64,000 nt of DNA from G963422705 sp963422705 (GTDB lineage Bacteria > Poribacteria > WGA-4E > WGA-3G). Where the stretch lies: contig OY730443.1 in assembly GCA_963422705.1 (NCBI GenBank), positions 2,108,001 to 2,172,000 of the forward strand. The letters run 5' to 3'. Under the pieces are notes generated by a model. It was given only the letters and a program-made list of their open reading frames with translations, was not told where the DNA came from and did not search any database. This document shows, piece by piece, positions 1 through 8,094 of this stretch (positions within the stretch are counted from its first letter, which is position 1; every line of letters begins with the position of its first letter). The translations under genes were made by a program, and so were the position numbers.

Positions 1-289
1 ATTGGAGTGCGTCATCCAGATTTGCCACGGGTTCGTCAGAGTTTTCGGATGTTAATTGTTGCACATCCTTCCATCTTAATTTGCTGAGCGGTGTCCGGCA
101 TCCTGTCGCTTTACGAATACTTTCTCGATTAAAATCGATATGAATTAGCACCGGAGCTTTATCCCGGGTGAGGCAGACATCACACTCATAAGCGTCCGCT
201 CCATCGGCTAATGCCTGCTTAAAAGACGCCAGCGTGTTTTCGGGGGCGCGTGCCATTCCCCCTCGATGTGCTAAGAGTTGAGTTTTCAT
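1..289 (-). CDS. Glycerophosphodiester phosphodiesterase family protein, C-terminus cut off by window edge
   Basis: The frame runs from an ATG at 289 off the left edge of the window, giving the first 96 residues. It begins MKTQLLAHRGG, followed by PENT, then the acidic pair in YECDV and a later LIH. These are the HRG, EN, E-x-D and H motifs of the GDPD TIM barrel, which hydrolyses glycerophosphodiesters to glycerol-3-phosphate and an alcohol and binds a divalent metal. The usual H-D pair reads H-I-D here. No signal peptide is visible, which fits a cytoplasmic UgpQ-like enzyme. Length and C-terminal residues cannot be judged. Confidence 0.85.
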   Translation of the reverse strand, partial: MKTQLLAHRGGMARAPENTLASFKQALADGADAYECDVCLTRDKAPVLIHIDFNRESIRKATGCRTPLSKLRWKDVQQLTSENSDEPVANLDDALQ

Positions 290-414
290 ATTGTCGCTAT
301 TTCTCTAAGGCGAAATAGCGTATCAATCAATTTCTAGTGGATATTCCCAAAACGAACAATGCCTTTCCCATATTTCCTCGCTCCATGCAATTCAGGTTCA
401 GGTTTGAAAAATTG

Positions 415-534
415 CTATTCCCAGCCTCGTCTGGATTTCTGGGTGAGCTCACGGAAATCGGTTGGCGATAACCGTTTAATACCATTTAGCAAATGTTCAA
501 CTTGCAAGTTCGGTGTTATTTCAATGGAAGACAT
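415..534 (-). CDS. Small hypothetical protein, 39 residues, antitoxin-like N-terminus
   Basis: A short frame starting MSSIEITPNLQVEHLLNGIK and ending RRGWE lies between the epimerase and the phosphodiesterase. The layout (short beta strand, then a helix with a leucine pattern and an LSPTDFRELT segment) resembles the small antitoxin-like proteins often found near PIN toxins, but this is an impression, not a family assignment. No clear toxin follows: the next 120 bases hold only a broken frame. The ribosome-binding site is weak. It could be an intact small gene, a truncated antitoxin, or chance. Confidence 0.35.
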   Translation of the reverse strand: MSSIEITPNLQVEHLLNGIKRLSPTDFRELTQKSRRGWE

Positions 535-569
535 GGCGATTTCTCTGTGTGCGTTTGGTATTCAATCCT

Positions 570-1298
570 TCATGACTTCTTCTTATGCCAGACGCGCTCA
601 AAGTTATCCTTTGGCGAGAACCCTAATATCCGTTTCGTTTTGATATTTGAGAACTGCTGGTGGGGCAAATCCGCGAAGATGTTAAAGATTTCACAGCGCG
701 ATGGGAGTTCTTCCAACTTAATCTCTAGTCCGAGACGAAACGCCTCACCTGCATCGCGCCAGGTTACTGAAAATGGATTCAAATCGGTGCCCTCGCCACC
801 GTCATCGTTCTCCCGGAAACTGAGGAATAGGTAGCAGAGGACATAGATGTCGTAGTTTTCTGTGAAGACTTTGCAGATTTCCTGTCCGAGTCCCTTGGTG
901 ATTGGGTATAGCCCGGTGCTGGTGTGCGGTGGAACATCCGGGTTAATCTCATAATCGTAGCTTGTGTAACTATCGCCTTGTATCGTAAAGTGGGGGCCAG
1001 TGTTAATGATTCGTTGGATATCGTGTTCAACGGCGACGCGCATCATATTATAACACCCACGGGTGCTAACATCAAAAGCGAGTTCCCGTTCATGGCGTAA
1101 GACGGAGCAGTTAATAATCGCGTCCATGCCTTCTGCGGCGCGCATCACATCATCCAAGCACCCGACATCGATGTGCATCGATTCATGTTGCGTGTCTATC
1201 TCATTGATGTCTGTTACCCGCAAAGTGTAGTACGGTTCAAGTGCCTTGACGACGTGCGGCCCGAGGTAACCGTTTCCGCCTAAAATGAGAACCTTCAT
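570..1298 (-). CDS. NAD-dependent epimerase/dehydratase (extended SDR)
   Basis: A 242-residue extended short-chain dehydrogenase. The N-terminus carries the dinucleotide-binding glycine motif GGNGYLG (residues 8-14), and an intact catalytic Y-x-x-x-K reads YPITK. The start ATG has a good AGGAGAG ribosome-binding site. The family epimerises or dehydrates nucleotide-sugars or reduces related substrates; the substrate cannot be told. It is shorter than classical GalE (about 330), so the C-terminal substrate domain is reduced. A degenerate relative lies upstream at 1627-2331, which suggests an old duplication or a functional pair. Confidence 0.75.
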   Translation of the reverse strand: MKVLILGGNGYLGPHVVKALEPYYTLRVTDINEIDTQHESMHIDVGCLDDVMRAAEGMDAIINCSVLRHERELAFDVSTRGCYNMMRVAVEHDIQRIINTGPHFTIQGDSYTSYDYEINPDVPPHTSTGLYPITKGLGQEICKVFTENYDIYVLCYLFLSFRENDDGGEGTDLNPFSVTWRDAGEAFRLGLEIKLEELPSRCEIFNIFADLPHQQFSNIKTKRILGFSPKDNFERVWHKKKS

Positions 1299-1385
1299 CT
1301 TTTTCTCTCCTACGCTGGAGGCTTCCAGATTATAGATGATTTATAGATAGATAACCAATGGTATAATGCCCTTAAAGAACATGCA

Positions 1386-1559
1386 TCATGAAATTGGATA
1401 ATTTCGTGCCCACTGTTGGAACCAGATGTAAACCGGCTCACCCACTTCTCCGGACCGAATGAGTTCCGTCCCGAAATCTGCTTGTGAGATGGCTTTGAGC
1501 GGGTATTCCGGGGCCTCGGACTGCCCATGTGATGTGAAGAAGAAGCTTAAAAATGAACT
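1386..1559 (-). pseudogene. C-terminal remnant of an unidentified gene
   Basis: The 328 bases between the two epimerase genes hold no intact gene. One frame, open for 58 codons with no start codon, reads like coding sequence near its end: segments such as SEAPEYPLKAISQADFG and GEVGEPVYIWFQQWARN precede a TGA. A competing 72-residue frame on the same strand has unlikely composition. I do not recognise the family. A decayed gene end is the simplest reading. Confidence 0.35.
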
Positions 1560-1626
1560 TCAGTATCATGGATTTCGCTGTGTAACTAGAAACTGCCTGC
1601 GCGGTATACAAGAGGAACCTCCCCTC

Positions 1627-2331
1627 TTAGGTTGGAACAAATTGTGGGTTAAATTTGAGATGCGCTTTGGCTTTGTCAATCGAAAACCGCGAGTTGGGGA
1701 ATTCGGATTGAATGTGAAAGAGCCCCCACCGCGATGAGGATGCTAGCGCGCGCTTGAATGCGTCAACCGCGTCGTTCATCTCAAGCCACATGGAATCGAA
1801 TTCAGCGGTTTCGGCTTCTCGCTCCTTAATCAAGTTGCCGAGTCGTAGGCAGGTTATCTGGAGTTTTCCCTCGCGCGCGAATTCTCTGCAGGTAAATTCG
1901 CCAAGGTGTTTTGCGAGAACAAAACTATACACAGTTGGGCGCGGCCGCCAACTCTCCGTCACAGTCCAGTCTTCACCGTGTTTCTCAAACAGGCGAAGTG
2001 TACTGGCGTAAATGATATGTTTCACACCTTCAGCAGCGGCTGCCCTGAGTAAGTTGTAGTTCCGGCGCGTCTGATAATCAATCGCAAAGTTTTCGGGCTG
2101 TTCGACTGCCGCCAACAAGTTGGCCGGTATCTCGGCAATGTGGATAATCGCGTCCATGCCCCGCACTAACTCGTTCGTTGATTCGTCATGTCCAAGTTGG
2201 CTCACCACAACGTCGAAATCAGGAAAATCAACGTCGTGGAGCTCTGTTAACCGAGTTCTGTGCGTTTCGGACAGCGTGCTTGCCAAGTGTTGAGCTAAAT
2301 CAGAGCTCGCTGCGGTAATTAAAACATTCAT
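1627..2331 (-). CDS. Degenerate NAD-dependent epimerase/dehydratase-like protein
   Basis: A 234-residue protein of extended-SDR layout: MNVLITAASS start, an acidic end of the second strand, GMDAIIHIAE, YASTLRLF and an HLGE helix. The glycine-rich turn is replaced by ITAASSDLA. The catalytic tyrosine position four before lysine is phenylalanine (F-V-L-A-K), with a tyrosine two residues earlier. It may have lost oxidoreductase activity, or bind a dinucleotide in an altered way. It starts with ATG behind an AAGAGG site and is transcribed in the same direction as the intact paralogue downstream. Confidence 0.7.
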   Translation of the reverse strand: MNVLITAASSDLAQHLASTLSETHRTRLTELHDVDFPDFDVVVSQLGHDESTNELVRGMDAIIHIAEIPANLLAAVEQPENFAIDYQTRRNYNLLRAAAAEGVKHIIYASTLRLFEKHGEDWTVTESWRPRPTVYSFVLAKHLGEFTCREFAREGKLQITCLRLGNLIKEREAETAEFDSMWLEMNDAVDAFKRALASSSRWGLFHIQSEFPNSRFSIDKAKAHLKFNPQFVPT

Positions 2332-2386
2332 AAAACTAGCCTCTTAAGCGAATCGCAATCGGATATTAATCCTATTCCTGCTAACT

Positions 2387-2800
2387 TCAGGCAGGTAAGG
2401 CCTGACGGATTTTATCGGCGAGCTTGCCAATTTCCTCGAAATCCCGCTCGCCCGGCTGCCACGGCAACCGCAACGCGTCATTTTCCCAGCGCGGAATCAG
2501 GTGCAAATGGAAATGGAACACCGTCTGAAATGCTGCCACTTCGTTGGATTGAAATAGGTTTAGTCCATCGGGATTAAATCCTTCCCGGATTGCTGTCGCG
2601 AGGGAGATGGCACTCTCCATAATTTGACATCCTACCGCTGCTGGCATATCAAAAATATTTCGATAGTGTCGCTTCGGTATAACGAGCAGGTGCCCCGGGT
2701 TTACGGGGGCGATGTCCATAAACGCCAAAATAATCTCATTTTCATAAACTTTGGTTGCAGGAATCTCCCCGGCAACAATCTCACAAAAGATACAATCCAT
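2387..2800 (-). CDS. HIT family nucleotide-binding protein (HinT-like)
   Basis: A 137-residue histidine-triad protein. It starts MDCIFCEIVAGEIPA, with the zinc-type CxxC of HinT proteins, and carries FHFHLHLIPR, the H-x-H-x-H triad that attacks nucleoside phosphoramidates or dinucleoside polyphosphates. GHLLVIPKRH is the usual second block. The length is normal for the family. The ATG is preceded by a GAGG site. Likely a cytoplasmic purine nucleoside phosphoramidase. The 225 bases upstream carry the divergent tgt promoter. Confidence 0.9.
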   Translation of the reverse strand: MDCIFCEIVAGEIPATKVYENEIILAFMDIAPVNPGHLLVIPKRHYRNIFDMPAAVGCQIMESAISLATAIREGFNPDGLNLFQSNEVAAFQTVFHFHLHLIPRWENDALRLPWQPGERDFEEIGKLADKIRQALPA

Positions 2801-2897
2801 TGATTTACTTCCTCAATATCAGGACTTCCGAGCCCAAAAATTTTGGCGGCTCGGCACATTTTAATTTAGCATAAATGTGCCGATGATGTCAATTCTT

Positions 2898-2926
2898 TTG
2901 ATTTTTCATACCGCCTCTGGTAAAAT
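2898..2926 (+). promoter_or_regulatory. Sigma-70-type promoter for tgt
   Basis: A TTGATT box and a TAAAAT box are separated by 17 bases. Transcription would start near 2933, leaving a leader of about 90 bases before the tgt start codon. It sits in the intergenic stretch between the divergent HIT gene and tgt, where nothing else is evident. Confidence 0.55.
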
Positions 2927-3025
2927 AATATGGGGCAAGCGTCTCTTGATGCCTGATAGCGTGACATAAAAAAATAAATTTCAACCCACAGCCCCGGAAG
3001 GACTGCCTAAATCAACTCAGGAGAA

Positions 3026-4174
3026 ATGATACACCACCGCTATACCGTTACTCACGAAGACGGAGAAACTGCGGCGCGGGTAGGAACACTTCAGACATTG
3101 CACGGGGTTGTGAATACGCCTGTTTTTATGCCAGTCGGCACACGCGGCACGGTTAAAGCTTGCACCCCTCAAACCCTTTCCGATGAGCTTCAAGCAGAAA
3201 TCCTTCTTGCCAATACCTACCATCTCTATCTGCGCCCGGGGCACGACGTTGTCCAAGAAGCGGGCGGGTTGCATCGGTTTATGGCGTGGCCGAAACCGAT
3301 TTTAACCGATAGTGGCGGGTTTCAGGTGTTTAGTCTCGCAACACTGCGTACAATTACAGAAGAAGGGGTGGTGTTTCGAGCGGCATTGGACGGTTCGGAA
3401 CACTTTATTAGCCCGGAACGCTCAATTGAAATCCAAAATGCACTCATGGCGGATATCATCATGGCGTTTGATGAGTGCCCCGCATTGCCAAACGAGAGAA
3501 CGTATCTTAAGAAGTCGATGGAGATGACATTGCGCTGGGCAGAGCGGAGTCAAACAGCACATCAGAATTCAGAGCAACTCCTTTTTGGAATTGTGCAGGG
3601 GGGCACGGACAAAGATTTGCGTGCTGCGAGTGTCGCGGGCACCGTCTCGCTCAATTTTCCAGGGTACGCAATTGGGGGATTGAGTGTAGGGGAAGAAAAG
3701 GAGGCGGTGTATGAAACATTAGCGTTCACCGCACCCCTATTGCCGAAAGATAAGCCGCGCTACTTGATGGGGGTTGGCACCCCAGAAGACTTAGTTTACG
3801 GTGTCAGATGTGGGATTGATATGTTTGATTGTGTCATACCCACACGACATGCGCGCAACGGTTCGCTATTTACAACGGGGGGCATCGTGCGAATTCGGAA
3901 TGCGAAATATAAGCGCGATTTTAGTCCGTTAGACACCGTCTGCACGTGTTATACGTGTCGACATTTCTCGCGTGCCTATCTCCGGCACTTGCACATCGAA
4001 AATGAAATCTTGGGGGCCCAATTACATACACTGCACAATCTACACTTCTATGCGAGTGTCATGCGTGGGATGCGAAAAGCCATTTGCGATGGGGACTTTG
4101 CCGCGTTAACAAAAAACGGGCCGAACCTTGAGGCGTTGGTGCAGCTAGGTAAAACTAACCCACCAGGTACTTAA
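3026..4174 (+). CDS. tgt: Queuine tRNA-ribosyltransferase (tRNA-guanine transglycosylase)
   Basis: A 382-residue enzyme exchanging guanine-34 of GUN-anticodon tRNAs for a queuosine precursor. Visible are the TPVFMPVGT block, DSGGFQVFSL with the catalytic-base aspartate, the nucleophile-aspartate region FDCVIPTRHARNG, and the zinc site C-x-C-x2-C ending in histidine (CTCYTCRH then HLH). Length matches bacterial Tgt. The start is fixed by AGGAG five bases before the ATG. Its last 20 bases overlap the 3' end of the convergent ABC ATPase gene. Confidence 0.96.
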   Translation: MIHHRYTVTHEDGETAARVGTLQTLHGVVNTPVFMPVGTRGTVKACTPQTLSDELQAEILLANTYHLYLRPGHDVVQEAGGLHRFMAWPKPILTDSGGFQVFSLATLRTITEEGVVFRAALDGSEHFISPERSIEIQNALMADIIMAFDECPALPNERTYLKKSMEMTLRWAERSQTAHQNSEQLLFGIVQGGTDKDLRAASVAGTVSLNFPGYAIGGLSVGEEKEAVYETLAFTAPLLPKDKPRYLMGVGTPEDLVYGVRCGIDMFDCVIPTRHARNGSLFTTGGIVRIRNAKYKRDFSPLDTVCTCYTCRHFSRAYLRHLHIENEILGAQLHTLHNLHFYASVMRGMRKAICDGDFAALTKNGPNLEALVQLGKTNPPGT

Positions 4175-5084
4175 ACACAGCTTCCAGATTGTCATCAGGC
4201 GAATACATTTGAGAAATATTCAGGCGGTTCTCCAGCACAATTTGCGGCAGTCTCGTGTAGAAAGCGTCAGGTTTTTCTGTTTCAATGATTACATCGCCGG
4301 CTTTCTTGCCAAAGGTAACGCTGCGGACATCTTCAAACCGGAGACAGGCTTCCGCGAGCCGGCGCGGCTCCGATGCATTTAGAAAGACTTTATGTGGATA
4401 TTCGTCAATCAGTTCTCGGATATCAGCGATAGTCCCTTCGGCGAGAATTCTCCCTTGATGGATAAGCAGAATTGTTTGTGTCATCGCCTCAATTTCATAA
4501 AGGATGTGGCTTGAGACAATGATACTGGTACCGTTTTTCCCCAGTTCAGTCAACAATGTCTGTGTCTGCTTTCTGCCAACCGGATCAAGCCCAGTAAGGG
4601 GTTCGTCCAAAAAAAGAATCTCGGGTTCATGAACAAGTGCTTGCGCGAGCTTGATACGTTGCCGCATTCCCTTACTGTATGAAGCGATGGGCCTCGCCTT
4701 GGCGGCAAGCATGTCCACCATTTCTAACACGCGCAAACTTTGAGGCGCTACCTCGGATTTGGGGTAACCGCTCAACGTGGCAAAGAACGCAATAAATTCA
4801 AATCCGCTCATAAACTGATAGGCGAGTTCGATATCCGGGCAGTAACCTACCCGTCGCGTGAGCTGCGGGTTGTTCCAAACTGGCTGGTTTAAAACGGTGA
4901 CGCTGCCTTGATTCGGCTTGAGTTGCCCCGTCATCAATTTGATGAGGCTCGTTTTTCCTGCACCGTTTGGCCCCAGTAATCCAATAATCCCGGGTGGAAT
5001 GGTGAGGGTTACGTCATTGACGCCCATCACTTCGCCGTACCATTTCGATAGGTTTTCTGTCTGGACAATTGTGGTGTCGTTCAT
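4155..5084 (-). CDS. ABC transporter ATP-binding protein (ABC-2 / drug-export type)
   Basis: A 309-residue single-domain ATPase. Walker A is GPNGAGKTS (near residue 38), the signature region is SYSKGMRQRIKLAQAL, Walker B is ILFLDEPLTGLDP, and the H-loop is SSHIL. The C-terminal extension of about 90 residues is typical of CcmA/NatA-like exporters working with an ABC-2 permease. No permease gene is adjacent, although the membrane protein at 6136-8094 lies nearby on the same strand. Substrate unknown. Its 3' end overlaps tgt by 20 bases, so there is no room for a terminator between them. Confidence 0.9.
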   Translation of the reverse strand: MNDTTIVQTENLSKWYGEVMGVNDVTLTIPPGIIGLLGPNGAGKTSLIKLMTGQLKPNQGSVTVLNQPVWNNPQLTRRVGYCPDIELAYQFMSGFEFIAFFATLSGYPKSEVAPQSLRVLEMVDMLAAKARPIASYSKGMRQRIKLAQALVHEPEILFLDEPLTGLDPVGRKQTQTLLTELGKNGTSIIVSSHILYEIEAMTQTILLIHQGRILAEGTIADIRELIDEYPHKVFLNASEPRRLAEACLRFEDVRSVTFGKKAGDVIIETEKPDAFYTRLPQIVLENRLNISQMYSPDDNLEAVFKYLVG

Positions 5085-5142
5085 ATCAAATTAATTTCCG
5101 TTCTCGAATTTAAATCAGTCAACCGTCTCCTATCTTTTCTAG

Positions 5143-6066
5143 CTACTGGCTGCAAATTTTTAAAGTCTCTTCAAGGCTCTGGATGCCTGCCGTGGTGCCG
5201 ATGGCGGTGACACAAGCGGCACCGGTTGCAGAAGCAAGTTCGGCTGTCGCCTTCAGCTCCCACCCCATCACCGTTCCTGCAAGGAAGCCAGCGACATAAG
5301 CATCACCGGCTCCGGTGGTATCAATGACGTTCACCTGGTAAGCTGGAACAAAGATTTCCGTGTCAGCAGTTCGGATGTAACTCCCTAGCTCCCCCATTTT
5401 AATCACAACGATTTGGATGCCGTATTGCAGCAAAGATTGGGCAATATCAGCCGGAGTTGTTTTTCCGGTAAGGTGCTGTGCCTCCACAAGACTCGGTAAA
5501 AAAATGTCAACGTGAGATAGGCAAGGTTCCAGCGTTTCAAGCCATTTTCCAGTTGCATCCCACGCTGTATCGAGAGAAGTCATGAGTCCGTGTTCCTGCG
5601 ATTTATAGAGGACGTTTGCCATAGGTTGCCCATCAAAATTCGGCATGACGAGTGCACCACCGATGTGCAGAATTTTAGCCGTTTTAATGCATTCCCATGC
5701 GAGTTCATCTTCAGAAAATTCCCCGTTCGCCCCCAGATAATGGCAGAAGCTGCGTTCCCCATCAGAACCAATTGCGACAAAGGTAAAAGAGGTAGTGGCC
5801 TTCGTACTGCGTGACATGCCGGACGTGTCAACCCCATTTTCTTTTAGGGTTTGCACCAAGAGATTTCCGAAGTTATCTCTGCCAATATGTCCCATGGCTC
5901 CAACCGAGATGCCGAGTCTAGCTAGCGCGATAGCGGTATTATTTGCACAGCCGCCCGGATGGATTTCAAGCTGCTCAAAAAGTACTAATTTTCCCTTGTC
6001 GGGAAAGCGGTTGATGGGCCGGCCAAGCACATCGACTACAAAAATTCCCAAAGACAGTACGTCCAT
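5143..6066 (-). CDS. PfkB family carbohydrate kinase
   Basis: A ribokinase-fold sugar kinase of 307 residues. The sequence begins MDVLSLGIFVVDV, has the sugar-binding block GGCANNTAIALARLG, and ends with the ATP/anion-hole motif DTTGAGDAYVAGFLAG containing the catalytic aspartate. A longer frame begins at a TTG at 6135 but adds 23 residues outside the fold. The internal ATG at 6066 has a GAGG site and is chosen. The substrate could be fructose, ribose, adenosine or 2-keto-3-deoxygluconate. The last fits the sugar-acid genes elsewhere in the window, but that is inference. Confidence 0.85.
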   Translation of the reverse strand: MDVLSLGIFVVDVLGRPINRFPDKGKLVLFEQLEIHPGGCANNTAIALARLGISVGAMGHIGRDNFGNLLVQTLKENGVDTSGMSRSTKATTSFTFVAIGSDGERSFCHYLGANGEFSEDELAWECIKTAKILHIGGALVMPNFDGQPMANVLYKSQEHGLMTSLDTAWDATGKWLETLEPCLSHVDIFLPSLVEAQHLTGKTTPADIAQSLLQYGIQIVVIKMGELGSYIRTADTEIFVPAYQVNVIDTTGAGDAYVAGFLAGTVMGWELKATAELASATGAACVTAIGTTAGIQSLEETLKICSQ

Positions 6067-6135
6067 TTGTCCGCCTCGTTGTATTGACGCGAGTTGCCGG
6101 TGAGTTGTCCGGCTTGCCCGTGTCGCTTGCCTCAA

Positions 6136-8094
6136 TTAGAAATCCTCAAGATACAAGAGCACTAACATTTCATCAGTTTGTCTCACATGTCCCCCGGCGG
6201 ACATGTCTGCAAAAAAGTTCGATAGCCAGCCACTCGCTACCGGGTGTTCTTGATTCGTGAGATATTGCAACACCCCTTCCCTTTGTAGGATTTGGGCGAA
6301 ATCCTTTCGGAGCCCGGAGAGTCCTTCGTGAGATGGGAACTGTTTTTGTGTTCTAGTCCTAGGCGAAAGGGCTAGAAGTTTGCCGCTATTCTCAAGCTTC
6401 GCGAGAACGTGTTGTGCGTCGACAGTGAAAAATTTCTCTATTCTATATGTGCGCGGGTGCCACGGGCCCAACAAGACATCGCGCAATTGAAATTCAGGTC
6501 CGTGAATAAATGTCTCTGCTGTTCCTATCTGAGATTCAGATGCCAAATGCGTCATCGCAATAGGGGTATCAAACGCCAGTGATATTTCTGTATGCATGGT
6601 TGTCCGGAGGGCAATGTAGCGTTGCAAATGCGCACGATTCCGTTCCGGATAGATAGATAAAATGGAGGCGGAATCTGCCACGACAGTCTTAGGAAAAATC
6701 GTTTTTCCAATCCCTATTGCAGTCATGAAAATGAGTACAACGAGCCCGCCGGCTATCCAGTAGCTGCGTGCCCGGTTTTGTGTACGCCCTAAATAGAGTA
6801 AGATGCCGCCAAAGCTAAGCAGATACAGAGGTAAGACGATAGCGATGAATTGAATGAGTGGTACCCGCGTCGGCATTTTTAATAGAAATTGTTTATAAAT
6901 CTTCCGCTCGTGCTCGCGATGCGGCGCATACCGTTCTGCGAGATAGCGCGGGGATTTTCCGTCTGTTTTAAGTAAGTGCTCCCAAAAAGCCGCGCCTATT
7001 TCCGGTACCGAGAACGGTGGCGCATTATAGTCAAAAGCGAGACATAGAATCTGTCCGTTGCCGAACCTCCCTTTTGCGATGTAGATGTCTTCAGAAGTCC
7101 CCATGACGATTTGACAATTCTCTTTGGGGGTAAATCGGATTTTTTGGACAGGATTCGTTTCAAATTCCGGGCCTAAAATCCCAAATTTGAGCGCATTCCT
7201 GTCGATTTTATCAACGGTTTCCACACCGTTCATTTGGACGGGAAGGAACGGTTCAACGAAACTCTTCTGTAGATAGTGAAAATTGCTTCCACCGGAGAGT
7301 AAGAGGGTGCCGCCGTGCTGTACCCAATCTAAAAGTGCTATCTGCTGTTGTTTAGATATATTTCTTTCCGCCAACGCCACTTCGCGAATGACTATCGTAT
7401 CAACGGCGTGATAGCCTATCCACTGCTTCGGCATTGCGCTCGCATTCGGCAGATAACTGACGTGTATTTGTGCGTCTGTCTCCCCTAACTGTTTTTTATC
7501 CACAAATTGCTGTAATCTGTCGCCGCTTGGCGCAAGCACTAGTACGAAATAGTCTTTACGCGCAATCGGGGTTGCGGGGATTATTTCCATTGCGGACAGA
7601 ATATTTTTCCCCGGATTAACGGGTTCACCTTTTCCTGAATTACCGCTTAAAATTTGGGTATCGGGGTTTGCTGGGCTCCCATCAGGCACGAGTTGAATCA
7701 TCAGTTTTGTCGCAATTTTAGGGGAGTATACGTAGAGTTGTATCCTCCGGCGTTGAATCTTATTCAGTTTGAGGGATGTTGCATACCTTTGTAGAAGCAC
7801 ATCGGAAAAAAAGTTTCGCACTTCCACTCGGAGTTCACCGTCGAAGGGTTCATTCTCACTTCGAACAGTGACATCAAGCGGTGCCCAAGTCGCCACTTTG
7901 TACTTTCCTTTGAACCCGAACGTTACGTTCTCAAACGCTATCGTCCCACCCGCTGCCGCGTTCTGAATCAGCATCGAGAAAATTAGGAGCATCAGTGCGC
8001 ACAAGCTTACGATTGCGCTTACTGGTAAGCGGTTTGTTACAGTAGCGTGCTTCGCGTTCTTCATTCGCTGATAAGGTGAGCGGGATTTAGACAT
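6136..8094 (-). CDS. Large membrane-anchored protein with glutamine-amidotransferase-like domain
   Basis: A 652-residue protein with an N-terminal hydrophobic segment (about 25-48), a beta-rich extracytoplasmic region, and a segment around 235-380 of GATase1-like type (LLDWVQHGGTLLLSGG, GNGQILCLAFD). Two membrane helices follow near 410-435 and 442-465, then a C-terminal soluble part. Proteins of this layout are common next to ABC-2 exporters in Firmicutes and other phyla, but their role is unknown. It overlaps the upstream kinase gene by 34 bases and ends just before the PfkB gene, so these genes are probably one transcript. Confidence 0.65.
   Translation of the reverse strand: MSKSRSPYQRMKNAKHATVTNRLPVSAIVSLCALMLLIFSMLIQNAAAGGTIAFENVTFGFKGKYKVATWAPLDVTVRSENEPFDGELRVEVRNFFSDVLLQRYATSLKLNKIQRRRIQLYVYSPKIATKLMIQLVPDGSPANPDTQILSGNSGKGEPVNPGKNILSAMEIIPATPIARKDYFVLVLAPSGDRLQQFVDKKQLGETDAQIHVSYLPNASAMPKQWIGYHAVDTIVIREVALAERNISKQQQIALLDWVQHGGTLLLSGGSNFHYLQKSFVEPFLPVQMNGVETVDKIDRNALKFGILGPEFETNPVQKIRFTPKENCQIVMGTSEDIYIAKGRFGNGQILCLAFDYNAPPFSVPEIGAAFWEHLLKTDGKSPRYLAERYAPHREHERKIYKQFLLKMPTRVPLIQFIAIVLPLYLLSFGGILLYLGRTQNRARSYWIAGGLVVLIFMTAIGIGKTIFPKTVVADSASILSIYPERNRAHLQRYIALRTTMHTEISLAFDTPIAMTHLASESQIGTAETFIHGPEFQLRDVLLGPWHPRTYRIEKFFTVDAQHVLAKLENSGKLLALSPRTRTQKQFPSHEGLSGLRKDFAQILQREGVLQYLTNQEHPVASGWLSNFFADMSAGGHVRQTDEMLVLLYLEDF

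Noticed and set aside
1310..1528. 72-codon minus-strand frame starting MGSPRPRNTRSK
   Set aside because: Composition is unlike a natural protein, and an overlapping frame in the same strand looks more coding; treated as out-of-frame reading of a remnant.
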